Of a DNA stretch of 64,000 bases, positions 17,096 to 25,134 are shown piece after piece (the first letter of the stretch is position 1; each line of letters starts with the position of its first letter). The notes beneath the pieces were generated by a model. The model was not told where the DNA came from and made no database searches. It saw only the letters and a program-made list of their open reading frames with translations. Both the position numbers and the translations under genes were made by a program. The DNA comes from Roseobacter insulae (GTDB taxonomy: Bacteria; Pseudomonadota; Alphaproteobacteria; Rhodobacterales; Rhodobacteraceae): NCBI RefSeq assembly GCF_019375555.1, contig NZ_JAHXDN010000003.1, forward strand, positions 310,001-374,000, given 5' to 3'.

Positions 17096-17110
17096 AATGT
17101 TTTTTACATT
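17096..17110. promoter_or_regulatory. Operator-like motif, copy 2 (AATGT-N5-ACATT)
   Basis: AATGTTTTTTACATT is the second copy of the inverted repeat, in the same orientation and again preceded by TGTG and followed by AT. It lies upstream of the -35 box of the presumed RpoH-type promoter. Together with copy 1 it brackets the promoter. Confidence 0.5.
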
Positions 17111-17262
17111 ATTTTGCTTAACCCATATAAATCAGGTTCTTAAGCGGCGACAATTCTGGTCTGGCCGATTTTCCGGCGCCGTGTCAGTCGCATATGACGG
17201 CGGGCATGAAGTCTAATAATCGCCCATTGACGTGACCGCCTTGCCGCGCGAATGCTGACGAC

Positions 17263-20052
17263 ATGAGCTTGGCCGACCATATGACCCGTTGCCCCCGGGT
17301 GTTCGATCCAGAACGGGGCCGCGACGCGGTTGCAGCCGTTCCGGAGGTAACGGCAGCGCATGCACGCCTGATCGAAGGGGCGGCGGGATCAAGCCCCTTT
17401 CTCGCGGGCCTGGTAACGAAAGAAGCCGCATGGCTGCAGCCCGCGCTGGACGACCCGAAAGCGGCCGTCGAGGCAGAGATCGCGGCGGCGCGCGCGGCAC
17501 CGGCAGAGGGGCTGAAAGACGCCCTGCGGCAATCCAAGCGGCGCATTGCGCTCATGACGGCGCTGGCCGATCTGTCGGGTGCATGGTCGTTGACGCAGGT
17601 CACCGGCGCGCTGACGGATTTTGCCGATGCAGCCTGCCAGGCCGCGCTGCGCGCCGGCATCGCGCAACAGATCAAACGCGGCAAGCTGCCCGGAAAGACC
17701 GAGGCCGACATTGACGATGCTGCAGGCATGTGCGTGCTGGCGATGGGTAAGATGGGTGCCGGAGAGCTCAATTACTCCTCGGACATTGATCTCATCTGCC
17801 TCTTTGACGAAACCCGGTTCGACGCATCCGAGTTCCACGATGCGCGGGCCAGTTTTGTGCGCGCAACGCGGGGCATGACCGCGATGCTCAGCGAAATGAC
17901 CGGACAGGGGTACGTCTTTCGCACCGATTTGCGGCTGCGCCCCGATCCGGGCGTTACGCCGGTCTGTATCGCGATGGAAGCGGCGGAGCGATACTATGAA
18001 AGCCTTGGCCGGACATGGGAACGCGCCGCCTACATCAAGGCCCGGGTCGCCGCAGGGGATTTCGCCGCCGGGCAGAGGTTCCTCACCGGCCTGACCCCCT
18101 TCGTGTGGCGGCGGCATCTCGATTTCGCCGCCATTCAGGACGCCCACGACATGCGCCTGGCCATCCGGGAACACAAGGGCCTGGGCGGGGAAATCACGCT
18201 GCCCGGTCACAACATGAAACTCGGGCGGGGCGGCATTCGTGAAATCGAGTTCTTCACCCAGACCCAGCAGCTGATCGCAGGGGGGCGCGACCCGGACCTG
18301 CGCACCCGCGGCACGGTCGAAAGCCTGCACGGTCTGGCAGGCAAGGGCTGGGTCCCGCAGGGCATGGTGGAAACGCTGTCGGATCACTATGTGGCGCACC
18401 GGACGGTCGAACACCGTTTGCAGATGGTTCAGGATGCGCAGACACACAGCCTGCCGCAGACTTCGGAAGGCTTCGAGCGGCTGGCATGCCTGATGGATCG
18501 CGACCGGTCGGAGCTGGAAGGCGATTTGAGGTCGCGGTTGAACGCGGTGCATGAATTGACGGAAGGCTTCTTTGCCCCCTCGCAGCGGGCGGATGAGCAC
18601 GTCAACATGCTGGATGGCGACATGTTGACCCGCTGGCTGAGTTACCCTGCGTTGCGCAGCGACCGCAGCCGAGAGCTGTTTCGCCGGGTGCGCCCGGATC
18701 TGCTGGCCCGTCTTGCGCAATCGTCACGCCCGGACGAGGCGCTTCTGGCGTTTGACGGGTTCCTTGCCGGGCTTCCCGCCGGGGTTCAGCTGTTTTCCCT
18801 GCTGGACGCCAATCCGCAGCTGACCGATCTGTTGATCGATATCACCGGCACCTCCACGGAACTTGCGCAATATCTGTCGCGCAACGCAGGGGTTTTCGAC
18901 GCGGTGATTGGTGGAGACTTCTTTACAGACTGGCCGGGGCAGGACGGGTTGACCGCCTTGCTGTCCAAGCGTCTGGAGAGAGAGGGCGATTACGAGGCGC
19001 ACCTCGACGCGATCCGCCGCTGGACCAAGGAATGGCATTTCCGCATTGGCGTGCATCATCTGCGCGGGCTGATCACCGCGGAGGACGCGGCGGTGCAATA
19101 CGCCGATCTGGCGCGGGCTGTGCTCTCTGTCCTGTGGCCTGTTGTCATCACGCAGTTCTCCCGGCGGCACGGGCCACCGCCCGGTCGGGGTGCCGTGGTG
19201 CTGGGCATGGGATCGCTGGGCGCAGGGCGGCTGAATGCAGGCTCCGACCTTGACCTGATCATCGTCTATGATCCGCTTGATCAGGAAACCTCGGATGGCG
19301 AGCGCCCCTTGTCGACCCGCCCGTATTATGCGCGGCTGACGCAGGCATTGATCACCGCGCTGACCGCTCCGATGGCGCAGGGGCGCCTTTACGAGGTGGA
19401 CATGCGGCTGCGCCCGTCGGGCAACCAGGGGCCGGTGGCGACCAGCTGGGCGTCCTTTCAGAGTTATCAGAAAAATGAGGCCTGGGTCTGGGAGCATCTG
19501 GCGTTGACCCGCGCCGCTGTCGTGACCGGGTCGCAGGCGCTGGCGGCCGATGTGACCGGGTTCATTCAGGATCTGCTGGGGCAGCAGCGCGCGTTGCCGG
19601 ACATCGCGGCAGAGGTTGCGCAGATGCGCGCGCGCATTCAGGCGGCAAAAGCCCCGCCAAGCCTTTGGGAGGCAAAGATCGGGCCGGGGCGTCTGCAGGA
19701 GATCGAGTTGATCGCCCAGGCCGGGAGCCTTTTGCAAGGCCAGAAGAGCCGCCGGATCGAAGACGGCTTGCGGGCGGCTGTCGCTGCCGGGCTGATGGAG
19801 GACGCATCAGGACAGGACTTGGCGCGATTTTACGCGTTTTATTCGCAATTGCATCTGGCGGCGCGCCTGCTGTCAGACAAACCGTTGGATGCGGCGCGAT
19901 TGGGTCCGGCGGGGCGGTCCTTTCTGCTGCGCGCCCTGGAGGAAGAGACCTTGGAGGAACTGGAGCACCGCTTGCGCAGCAGCTATGCAAAATCCGATGC
20001 TATCATCACCCGGACCCTTGCACCCTATGCGCAGGAGGGCGCGGCACAATGA
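17263..20052 (+). CDS. glnE: Bifunctional glutamine-synthetase adenylyltransferase/deadenylase
   Basis: A 929-residue enzyme that adenylylates and deadenylylates glutamine synthetase in response to PII and glutamine. It has the family's duplicated layout. The N-terminal deadenylase nucleotidyltransferase site has NYSSDIDLICLFDE (about residue 170) and the C-terminal adenylyltransferase site has NAGSDLDLIIVYD (about residue 656). Each is followed by a helical domain. Both active-site DxD motifs are intact. Length is normal for alphaproteobacteria. The stop overlaps the next gene by ATGA. The AT-rich upstream interval also holds the divergent DUF2852 control region. Confidence 0.95.
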   Translation: MSLADHMTRCPRVFDPERGRDAVAAVPEVTAAHARLIEGAAGSSPFLAGLVTKEAAWLQPALDDPKAAVEAEIAAARAAPAEGLKDALRQSKRRIALMTALADLSGAWSLTQVTGALTDFADAACQAALRAGIAQQIKRGKLPGKTEADIDDAAGMCVLAMGKMGAGELNYSSDIDLICLFDETRFDASEFHDARASFVRATRGMTAMLSEMTGQGYVFRTDLRLRPDPGVTPVCIAMEAAERYYESLGRTWERAAYIKARVAAGDFAAGQRFLTGLTPFVWRRHLDFAAIQDAHDMRLAIREHKGLGGEITLPGHNMKLGRGGIREIEFFTQTQQLIAGGRDPDLRTRGTVESLHGLAGKGWVPQGMVETLSDHYVAHRTVEHRLQMVQDAQTHSLPQTSEGFERLACLMDRDRSELEGDLRSRLNAVHELTEGFFAPSQRADEHVNMLDGDMLTRWLSYPALRSDRSRELFRRVRPDLLARLAQSSRPDEALLAFDGFLAGLPAGVQLFSLLDANPQLTDLLIDITGTSTELAQYLSRNAGVFDAVIGGDFFTDWPGQDGLTALLSKRLEREGDYEAHLDAIRRWTKEWHFRIGVHHLRGLITAEDAAVQYADLARAVLSVLWPVVITQFSRRHGPPPGRGAVVLGMGSLGAGRLNAGSDLDLIIVYDPLDQETSDGERPLSTRPYYARLTQALITALTAPMAQGRLYEVDMRLRPSGNQGPVATSWASFQSYQKNEAWVWEHLALTRAAVVTGSQALAADVTGFIQDLLGQQRALPDIAAEVAQMRARIQAAKAPPSLWEAKIGPGRLQEIELIAQAGSLLQGQKSRRIEDGLRAAVAAGLMEDASGQDLARFYAFYSQLHLAARLLSDKPLDAARLGPAGRSFLLRALEEETLEELEHRLRSSYAKSDAIITRTLAPYAQEGAAQ

Positions 20053-20318
20053 AGGGCGACGAGAATGATCCCAAGGGCCTGATCTTCGAAGCCTACCGGA
20101 TCGACGGCATCACCAAGAGCGAATGCCGCACGATTTTTCTGGACTGGGCGCTGAGCCTTCCGGTGGAACGCGAAACCGGGCGCGTCCTGACTGCCTTGCT
20201 GGCGACCTACAAGGCCGACAATCCCAAGCATCCGATGACGGAAGTTCTGACCGAAGGGTTGGTCGGCATGTCCACGCCGCGGCGGCGCGGCGGCTGGCGA
20301 TCGCGGCCCCGAAACTGA
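20049..20318 (+). CDS. Conserved small protein coupled to glnE
   Basis: An 89-residue soluble protein whose ATG overlaps the glnE stop (ATGA), so it is probably translationally coupled. The core DKGLIF-like start, then CRTIFLDWALSLP and ETGRVLTALLATYKADNPKH, followed by a basic, arginine- and glycine-rich tail, is conserved in Rhodobacteraceae as far as I recall, without a known function. A role in nitrogen control is only suggested by position. Confidence 0.7.
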   Translation: MKGDENDPKGLIFEAYRIDGITKSECRTIFLDWALSLPVERETGRVLTALLATYKADNPKHPMTEVLTEGLVGMSTPRRRGGWRSRPRN

Positions 20319-20346
20319 CAGTTTACGCGGAATTAGCGTCAGTTTT
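20312..20346 (+). terminator. Possible terminator after glnE operon
   Basis: AAACTGAC (20312-20319) and GTCAGTTT (20338-20345) form an 8-bp stem that starts inside the stop codon of the 89-residue gene. TTTT ends the second arm. The loop is long (18 bases), so strength is uncertain. Confidence 0.45.
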
Positions 20347-20443
20347 ACCTAAAATTAGTCATAATTCAGCCCCAGTTGCACTCTAGGGATGCTCGGAATT
20401 CAAACGAGGCGTGCAGAAGTCGCCCCCCTGAGTGGAGAGCAAC

Positions 20444-21118
20444 ATGAAATCCCTTAAACTGATCGCGACACTTGCCGCTTCGGCCATGATCGCCGGCTGT
20501 ACGACGACCGATATTGCAAGCCGTAACGCGCCGTATTCCAACCCGGCTGTCGATGCCGCTGTCGGACCGAAAAACATTCTGGACACGACATTTGAGGCGG
20601 CAGTACCCGCCTACAACGTGACCGGCATCAATGTGATTGTGCCCGAAAGCCTGATCGTGTCAGAGGCCAATAGCTATTACCCGTCGGGCGATATCGTCTG
20701 GCGCGAGGACCCGGCGGGCAACCGCCATGAACAGGTCAAGGCGATTTTTGACACCGCGATGGCGCGCGGCACCGCTGACATGAAAGACGGCACCCCGGTT
20801 GTGCTGGATGTGCAGGTGATGCGCTTCCATGCCCTGACTGAAAAAACCCGCTACACGATCGGCGGCATTCATTCGATTACCTTCGGACTGTCGCTGCGCA
20901 GTGCCGAAACCGGCCTCCTGCTGGGCGAACCGCGGGTCATCAAGGCAAACCTCAAGGGATTTGGCGGCGAACGCGCCATCGCCGCCGAACGCCAGGGACA
21001 GACCCAGAAGGTGCGGATCACCGACCACCTTGCAGGGGTGATCCTGACCGAGCTTGCGGAACCCGATGGCTATACCGGCCGACGTCTGAGCCTGCTGGCA
21101 CGCAAAAACAACTTCTGA
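20444..21118 (+). CDS. Predicted lipoprotein (DUF6778-like)
   Basis: A 224-residue lipoprotein. The signal peptide ends in AASAMIAGC, which is a lipobox, and the mature protein starts with Thr-rich sequence. The body (VIVPESLIVSEANSYYP, VWREDPAGNRHEQVKAIFD, FGLSLRSAETGLLLGEPRVI) resembles DUF6778 proteins from Rhodobacteraceae, which have no known role. The ATG at 20444 has GGAGAG seven bases ahead; the GTG at 20432 would overlap that site. Confidence 0.75.
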   Translation: MKSLKLIATLAASAMIAGCTTTDIASRNAPYSNPAVDAAVGPKNILDTTFEAAVPAYNVTGINVIVPESLIVSEANSYYPSGDIVWREDPAGNRHEQVKAIFDTAMARGTADMKDGTPVVLDVQVMRFHALTEKTRYTIGGIHSITFGLSLRSAETGLLLGEPRVIKANLKGFGGERAIAAERQGQTQKVRITDHLAGVILTELAEPDGYTGRRLSLLARKNNF

Positions 21119-21157
21119 CCTTCCACAGGCCATCAGAACAGACTAGAGGAGGGCGCT

Positions 21158-22381
21158 ATGACAGCGCCCTTTTCCAGTTCCGCCCCTGCCGCCGCCGATA
21201 TGCCGGTCGTGCGTCTGAAGCCCAAGGCAAATGCCCGGGCGATTCGTCACGGCTTTCCCTGGGTCTATGCCAACGAACTGGTGACAGACCGCCGGACCAG
21301 GGCCATAGCGCCAGGCACTCTGGCGCGGTTGCAGGATGATGCGCGCGCTGAAATGGGTATCGTCGCGGTCAATCCCAGATCAAAAATCATCGCGCGGATG
21401 ATCGACCGGAACCCGGCCGCAAAAATTGACCTTGGCTGGTTCGAGGATCGGTTGCGCAGGGCGCTTGCGCTGCGGGACCGGTTATTCGACGCACCGTACT
21501 ACCGCCTTGTGCATGCCGAGGCGGACGGGCTCCCGGGAATGGTCATTGACCGGTTTGGGGCAACCTGTGTGATCCAGCCCAACGCGGCCTGGGCGGAAAC
21601 CCATCTGGAGATCGTCTGCGCTGCGCTGCAATCGGTAACGGGGGCGACCTGCGTGCTCAAGAACGCCGGCGGCCGCACCCGCGCGCTGGAGGGGCTGGAC
21701 GACACGGCTGGCGTCCTTGCCGGCACGGCGCCAGCCCGGCCCGTCGAGGTGCCGATGAACGGTGCGATCTACATGGCGGACCTCACCGGCGGTCAGAAGA
21801 CTGGGTTGTTTTACGATCAGCGCCCCAATCATGCGTTTGTGGCTGGCCTTGCACAGGGCGCGCGGGTTCTGGATGTTTTCAGCCATGTCGGCGGGTTTTC
21901 ACTTGCGGCTCTGGCCGGGGGCGCGGCCTCGGCCCTCGCCGTGGACGCTTCGCAAGCCGCGCTGGATCTGGCGGCTCAAGGGGCGAATGCCATGGGCGTG
22001 TCAGACCGTTTCACAACGCGGCAGGGCGATGCCTTCGAGGTGCTGACAGCACTGCGCGCCGAGGGGGCTCAGTTCGACGTGGTGATATGTGATCCGCCGG
22101 CCTTCGCACCGGCCCGGCCCGCGTTGGAGGCCGGATTGCGCGCCTATGAGCGCATAGCGCGGCTGGCGGCACCCTTGGTGGCAGAAAACGGTATCCTGGG
22201 CCTGTGCTCCTGTTCACACGCCGCCGATCTGGCTGCGTTCCGGACAGCCAGTGTGCGCGGGATCGGGCGGGCCGGGCGGCGCGCCTCGCTGATCCACACC
22301 GGGTTTGCCGGGCCCGATCACCCGCAGTTACCGCAACTTGCGGAAACGGGGTACCTCAAATCCGTTTTCTGTCAGATCTGA
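21158..22381 (+). CDS. Class I SAM-dependent rRNA methyltransferase (RlmI-like)
   Basis: A 407-residue protein with an N-terminal PUA domain (about residues 14-90, with GFPWVYANELV) and a C-terminal Rossmann methyltransferase. Key motifs are TGGQKTGLFYDQRPN, VLDVFSHVGGFSLAAL (SAM site) and the catalytic ICDPPAF. This order is that of the RlmI/Cro family, which methylates cytosine-5 in 23S rRNA. AGGAGG precedes the ATG. The next gene, for a PIN protein, starts three bases after the stop. Exact RNA target is inferred from family. Confidence 0.88.
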   Translation: MTAPFSSSAPAAADMPVVRLKPKANARAIRHGFPWVYANELVTDRRTRAIAPGTLARLQDDARAEMGIVAVNPRSKIIARMIDRNPAAKIDLGWFEDRLRRALALRDRLFDAPYYRLVHAEADGLPGMVIDRFGATCVIQPNAAWAETHLEIVCAALQSVTGATCVLKNAGGRTRALEGLDDTAGVLAGTAPARPVEVPMNGAIYMADLTGGQKTGLFYDQRPNHAFVAGLAQGARVLDVFSHVGGFSLAALAGGAASALAVDASQAALDLAAQGANAMGVSDRFTTRQGDAFEVLTALRAEGAQFDVVICDPPAFAPARPALEAGLRAYERIARLAAPLVAENGILGLCSCSHAADLAAFRTASVRGIGRAGRRASLIHTGFAGPDHPQLPQLAETGYLKSVFCQI

Positions 22382-22384
22382 GCT

Positions 22385-22924
22385 ATGAAAATCGTCCTTG
22401 ACGCCTGCGTGCTCTATCCCACTGTCATGCGTGAGATGGTGCTGGGTGTGGCCGCGACCGGGGTGTTCAGCCCTGTCTGGTCGGCCCGTATTCTGGAAGA
22501 ATGGGCGCGTGCGGCCGTGAAACTGGGCCCAAGCGGGGATGCGCAGGCGCGCAGCGAGATCGCCTTGATGCGCGCGGCGTGGCCCGGCGCAGAAGCCCCC
22601 GCCGTGCCGCATGTCGAGGCGCGGTTGTGGTTGCCGGATGCAAACGATGTTCATGTGTTGGCCGTGGCCGTCGCGACATCAAGTGACGCCATCATGACCT
22701 TGAACAGGAAGGATTTTCCCAGGAACATTCTGGGTGATGAGGGGGTAGACCGGGTTGAGCCTGACGGATTCCTCTACGGTGTCTGGCAGGACAGCCCGAC
22801 GCCGGTGGAAGCTGTGGCGGAAAGGGTATTGTCCGAAGCCACAAGGCTCTCCGGCACACCGTGGGAGATGCGCCCACTGATGAAAAAAGCGCGTCTTCCG
22901 CGTCTGGCGAAAGCGCTCGGCTGA
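22385..22924 (+). CDS. PIN-domain protein (RSP_2648 family)
   Basis: A 179-residue protein with a PIN nuclease fold. The first acidic metal ligand is in IVLDACVLYP. Later acidic residues are in WLPDANDVHVLAVAVA and MTLNRKDFP. No antitoxin-like gene is adjacent and the protein is longer than VapC toxins (about 130 residues), with a C-terminal extension of about 50 residues. It is packed against the rRNA methyltransferase gene (three-base gap), which suggests an RNA-related housekeeping function rather than a toxin. Confidence 0.75.
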   Translation: MKIVLDACVLYPTVMREMVLGVAATGVFSPVWSARILEEWARAAVKLGPSGDAQARSEIALMRAAWPGAEAPAVPHVEARLWLPDANDVHVLAVAVATSSDAIMTLNRKDFPRNILGDEGVDRVEPDGFLYGVWQDSPTPVEAVAERVLSEATRLSGTPWEMRPLMKKARLPRLAKALG

Positions 22925-22939
22925 CGCGCGGGGGCGCTG

Positions 22940-23629
22940 TTATTCCTGCGTCACCCATTTTGCCTCGAGGGCCTTGAGCGCGGCGATCCTGTCGGCCGTC
23001 TTTGGGTGGCTGAGCAGCCAGGCAGGTGCTGACCCGCCGTTCTGCTGTGTCAGCGATTCGAGTTTTTCAAAAAGGCTGATTTGCGGGCCGAGACCGATAC
23101 CGGCCTTGGTCAGTAAGGCCGCGGCATAGGCATCGGCCTCATATTCGTCCGAGCGCGACAGCCGGGCGGCAAGCAACGTGGTCAGCATGCCCGCGATCCA
23201 GACGCCGATGCCGGGAATGAAGCGGCCCAGCACCATCGCCAGCGCCGTGCGCAGCGCATTCTGACCGGAAAAGTCGATCATCCGCCGCCGGGAATGGCCC
23301 AGGGCGACGTGGCCCATCTCGTGGGCGATGACACTTGCGAGTTCGGCGTCAGAGACATCACCAGCCCGGAACTTGTTGTAAAAACCCCGGGTGATGAAGA
23401 TGCGTCCGTCGGGTGCCGCCAGTCCATTCACCGGATCGATTTCATAGATGTGCACCCGGATGCGTGGCAGTTCCAGGGCGGCGGCCATCCGGTCGGTCAG
23501 CGATTTGAGCCTGCCGTCGGCCAGTTCCGTGGAGCGCGCGTCCAGCTCGCGGGCGGTGCGCCAGGCGGAGAACCGGTACATTGCGAGACCGTAGAGGATG
23601 GCCAGAAGGATCGGCGTGAATTTGATCAT
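22940..23629 (-). CDS. M48-family metalloprotease
   Basis: A 229-residue membrane-associated peptidase. One helix near the N-terminus (FTPILLAILYGLAMYRF) and a hydrophobic region after the active site (ALAMVLGRFIPGIGVWIAGML) fit HtpX/YcaL-type M48 proteins. The zinc motif is HEMGHVALGH, with the third ligand in DEYEADAYAA. Family members degrade or quality-control envelope proteins. It lies downstream of the VWA gene on the same strand. Confidence 0.85.
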   Translation of the reverse strand: MIKFTPILLAILYGLAMYRFSAWRTARELDARSTELADGRLKSLTDRMAAALELPRIRVHIYEIDPVNGLAAPDGRIFITRGFYNKFRAGDVSDAELASVIAHEMGHVALGHSRRRMIDFSGQNALRTALAMVLGRFIPGIGVWIAGMLTTLLAARLSRSDEYEADAYAAALLTKAGIGLGPQISLFEKLESLTQQNGGSAPAWLLSHPKTADRIAALKALEAKWVTQE

Positions 23630-23717
23630 GGCCTTGATATGGGGGAGGACAGCGCCGGCGGCAAGTTTGGGGAGCCTCCGGCGGGGATATTTTTAAACCA
23701 GAGAAGCCCGCGGAGCG

Positions 23718-24905
23718 TCAGCGGGTGAGCGTTTTCATGCCGCGGGAGAGACCTTCCAGTGTCATCGGCACCATTGCCCCCGGTCCGATGATCTCCTGAA
23801 TCATTGAGATCGATTGCGTATAGGGCCAGTATTTCTCCGGTACCGGGTTGATCCAGAGCGTTGCCGCCCATTGCTCCCGCGCCCGGGTCAGCCAGGTGGC
23901 GCCGCTTTCCGCGTTCCAGTGCTCTGATGCGCCGCCGGGGTAGGCAACCTCGTAGGGTGACATCGATGCATCCCCGACGAAGATGCATTTGTAATCCGGC
24001 CCGTAGGTGCGCAGAACTTCATGTGTCGGGATCTGGGCGTCCCATCGGCGCCGGTTGTCGCGCCACACGCCTTCGTAGAGGCAATTGTGAAAGTAGTAAT
24101 ATTCCATGTGTTTGAATTCGGCCCGCGCCGCGGAAAAAAGCTCTTCAACCACTTTCACGTGGGGGTCCATCGAGCCGCCCACATCCAGAAAGAGCAGGAC
24201 CTTGACCGCATTGCGCCGTTCCGGCCGGGTTTTGACATCCAGATAGCCGTGTTCGGCGGTGGCGCGGATGGTGCCGTTCAGGTCCAGTTCTTCATCCGCA
24301 CCGTCGCGGGCCCACCGGCGCAGGCGTTTCAGCGCCACTTTGATGTTGCGGGTTCCCAGTTCGACGGTGTCGTCCAGATTTCTGAACTCCCGCTTGTCCC
24401 AGACCTTTGTCGCCCGCTGATGCCGCGAGCGGTCCTGACCGATGCGCACGCCTTCGGGATTGTACCCATAGGCGCCAAAGGGCGAGGTGCCCGCGGTGCC
24501 GATCCACTTGTTGCCGCCCTGATGCCGCCCTTGCTGCTCTTGGAGGCGTTTTTTCAGCGTTTCCATGAGTTTGTCAAAACCGCCCAAGGCGTCGATCTCG
24601 GCCTTTTCTTCGGCTGTCAGGTGCTTTTCGGCCATTTTCTCAAGCCAGTCGGCGGGGATGTCCACCGCTTCCAGCACCTCCTGGACGGAGATGTTTTCGA
24701 GTCCGGAAAAGGCCGCGGCAAAGGCGCGGTCGAACTTGTCGATGTTGCGCTCGTCTTTGACCAGCGTTACCCGCGCAAGGTAGTAGAATGCCTCGACGTC
24801 ATAGGTGGCCAGGCCTGCCTGCATGCCTTCGAGAAAGGCCAGAAACTCCCGCAGGGAGACAGGCACGGCATTTTTTCGCAGAGCGTCGAAAAAGGGCAGG
24901 AACAT
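23718..24905 (-). CDS. VWA-domain protein (CoxE-like)
   Basis: A 395-residue cytosolic protein. The N-terminal half is helical. A von Willebrand A domain begins near residue 225 with the metal-site motif LLFLDVGGSMD, in which the first serine of the classical DxSxS is replaced by glycine. CoxE-type VWA proteins act with MoxR AAA+ ATPases to insert metals or remodel complexes. The MoxR gene here lies 2.2 kb upstream on the same strand, separated by a small gene, a lipoprotein and a GNAT gene, so the two probably still work together. The cargo is unknown. Confidence 0.82.
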   Translation of the reverse strand: MFLPFFDALRKNAVPVSLREFLAFLEGMQAGLATYDVEAFYYLARVTLVKDERNIDKFDRAFAAAFSGLENISVQEVLEAVDIPADWLEKMAEKHLTAEEKAEIDALGGFDKLMETLKKRLQEQQGRHQGGNKWIGTAGTSPFGAYGYNPEGVRIGQDRSRHQRATKVWDKREFRNLDDTVELGTRNIKVALKRLRRWARDGADEELDLNGTIRATAEHGYLDVKTRPERRNAVKVLLFLDVGGSMDPHVKVVEELFSAARAEFKHMEYYYFHNCLYEGVWRDNRRRWDAQIPTHEVLRTYGPDYKCIFVGDASMSPYEVAYPGGASEHWNAESGATWLTRAREQWAATLWINPVPEKYWPYTQSISMIQEIIGPGAMVPMTLEGLSRGMKTLTR

Positions 24906-24914
24906 GGGGCAGGT

Positions 24915-25082
24915 TTAGACCATGATGCGGTGTACGACCACAGTTACGATCATGCCGACCACGACAAATGCCATCGCATACCCCGCCGCATACTGGGCGA
25001 TGTCCTTCCAATTGCCCTTGCGTCGGGCGGCGGTAACGCCGCCGATGATAGCACCCAGAATGGCTGCAAGAATGACGATCAT
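24915..25082 (-). CDS. Small membrane protein (55 aa)
   Basis: A 55-residue protein below the usual length cut-off. It begins MIVILAAILGAIIGG and has two hydrophobic segments (residues 2-16 and about 35-50) separated by a basic loop with ARRKGNWKD. AGAGG lies five to six bases before the ATG. It ends ten bases before the VWA gene, so the two are probably cotranscribed. I believe similar short proteins occur next to this VWA gene in related bacteria. No function can be assigned. Confidence 0.65.
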   Translation of the reverse strand: MIVILAAILGAIIGGVTAARRKGNWKDIAQYAAGYAMAFVVVGMIVTVVVHRIMV

Positions 25083-25134
25083 CTGAACCCTCTTTGATCT
25101 TCGGCCCGGTTGCTGACGTCACCCGGTGTCCCGG

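Noticed and set aside
17389-18720. Minus-strand frame of 443 codons opposite glnE
   Set aside because: It is opposite the conserved glnE coding sequence and has the composition of an antisense shadow.
22385-22924. PIN protein as a VapC toxin of a toxin-antitoxin pair
   Set aside because: No antitoxin gene is adjacent; the protein is longer and linked to an rRNA methyltransferase gene.
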